Shown: positions 63,590 through 63,821 of the stretch, piece by piece
Layout of the letters: each line of letters opens with the position of its first letter
How positions within the stretch are numbered: position 1 is the stretch's first letter
DNA from: an uncultured Bacteroidota bacterium
GTDB taxonomy: Bacteria > Bacteroidota > Bacteroidia > Chitinophagales > Chitinophagaceae
DNA length: 63,821 bases
Assembly (NCBI GenBank): GCA_903877645.1
Contig: CAIRES010000072.1
Coordinates: 1 to 63,821, forward strand
Direction of reading: 5' to 3'
Position numbers and translations under genes: made by a program
Notes under the pieces: generated by a model
What the model was told of the DNA's origin: nothing
The model's input: only the letters and a program-made list of their open reading frames with translations
Database searches by the model: none

Positions 63590-63821
63590 ATGTCACAGCA
63601 ATTCTCTACTGATAAAGCACCCAAGCCGGTTGGCCTGTACCCGCACGCACGCCGTGTTGGCAATCTTTTATTCCTCTCCGGCGTAGGCCCGCGCAAGGCA
63701 GGCACCGATGAGATACCCGGCCTCACCACCGATAAGCACGGCAACTTCATCGGGTTCAATTTTGAAGAGCAGTGCAAAAGCGTCTTCGATAATGTGCGCA
63801 CCATACTCGAAGCCAGTGGCA
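63590..63821 (+). CDS. RidA-family (2-aminomuconate deaminase-like) protein, partial
   Basis: The first 77 residues are in the window and the frame runs off the right edge. APKPVGLYPHARRVGNLLFL and SGVGPR match the RidA/YjgF family; NFEEQCKSVFDNVRTILEASG is its central helix. RidA proteins hydrolyse enamine/imine intermediates; the aminomuconate group acts in aromatic degradation. The active site Arg lies beyond the edge, so the exact subgroup is uncertain. Confidence 0.85.
   Translation, partial: MSQQFSTDKAPKPVGLYPHARRVGNLLFLSGVGPRKAGTDEIPGLTTDKHGNFIGFNFEEQCKSVFDNVRTILEASG

Overview
The window looks like chromosomal DNA of a gliding-type Bacteroidota, probably Chitinophagales/Chitinophagaceae. 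Evidence seen directly: type IX secretion (T9SS) C-terminal sorting domains, two giant repeat proteins with the gliding-motility-associated C-terminal domain, a PorP/SprF family protein, Bacteroidota promoters (TTTG or TTG, about 19 nt, TAnnTTTG), a MetH lacking its homocysteine domain, a short NuoG and small Bacteroidota-specific families (DUF5606-like, DUF6728-like). The exact taxon cannot be fixed from the sequence alone.

Layout. 1-7417: a 9-bp tandem repeat, then co-directional secreted proteins (a tail-fibre-like protein, a lipoprotein, a frameshifted T9SS cargo protein, an intact T9SS cargo protein). 7418-8877: repeat-rich gaps around an outer-membrane barrel gene. 8878-17439: metabolic and housekeeping genes (MoxR-type ATPase, ArsC-like protein, a two-subunit 3-oxoacid CoA-transferase, SUI1/eIF1-like factor, a ParE-type toxin pair, transketolase C-terminal half, dCTP deaminase). 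17724-29961: surface region with a SprB-repeat protein, a DUF5606-like protein with a histone-like tail, two glycosyltransferases, two LamG-domain secreted proteins, and a methyltransferase with a decayed copy beside it; much of 24.2-28.0 kb is visibly AT-rich.

30103-45576 is a complete NADH:quinone oxidoreductase (complex I) operon, nuoA to nuoN in canonical order, but four junctions carry foreign genes: a four-helix-bundle gene between A and B (flanked by AT-rich inverted repeats), an SRPBCC/AHSA1-like gene between E and F, a HicAB toxin-antitoxin pair between G and H, and an MntA-HepT pair between H and I. The toxin-antitoxin genes abut or overlap the nuo genes, so they are probably co-transcribed with complex I. 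This is the most unusual feature of the window.

45840-53136 holds a class A beta-lactamase-like serine hydrolase, aroE, a ComA-type phosphosulfolactate synthase (possibly for sulfonolipids), lpxB, a 56-residue DUF6728-like protein, tRNA-Ala(GGC) preceded by a hairpin-interrupted tRNA remnant, a TPR protein and a HigBA pair. 53374-59722 is a 1750-residue Ig-repeat surface protein with its PorP/SprF-type partner. 59860 to the end: metH (pterin, B12 and activation domains), a PAP2-like membrane protein and the start of a RidA-family gene. Short intergenic repeats of several families run through the window and match inserted or decayed sequence in several places.
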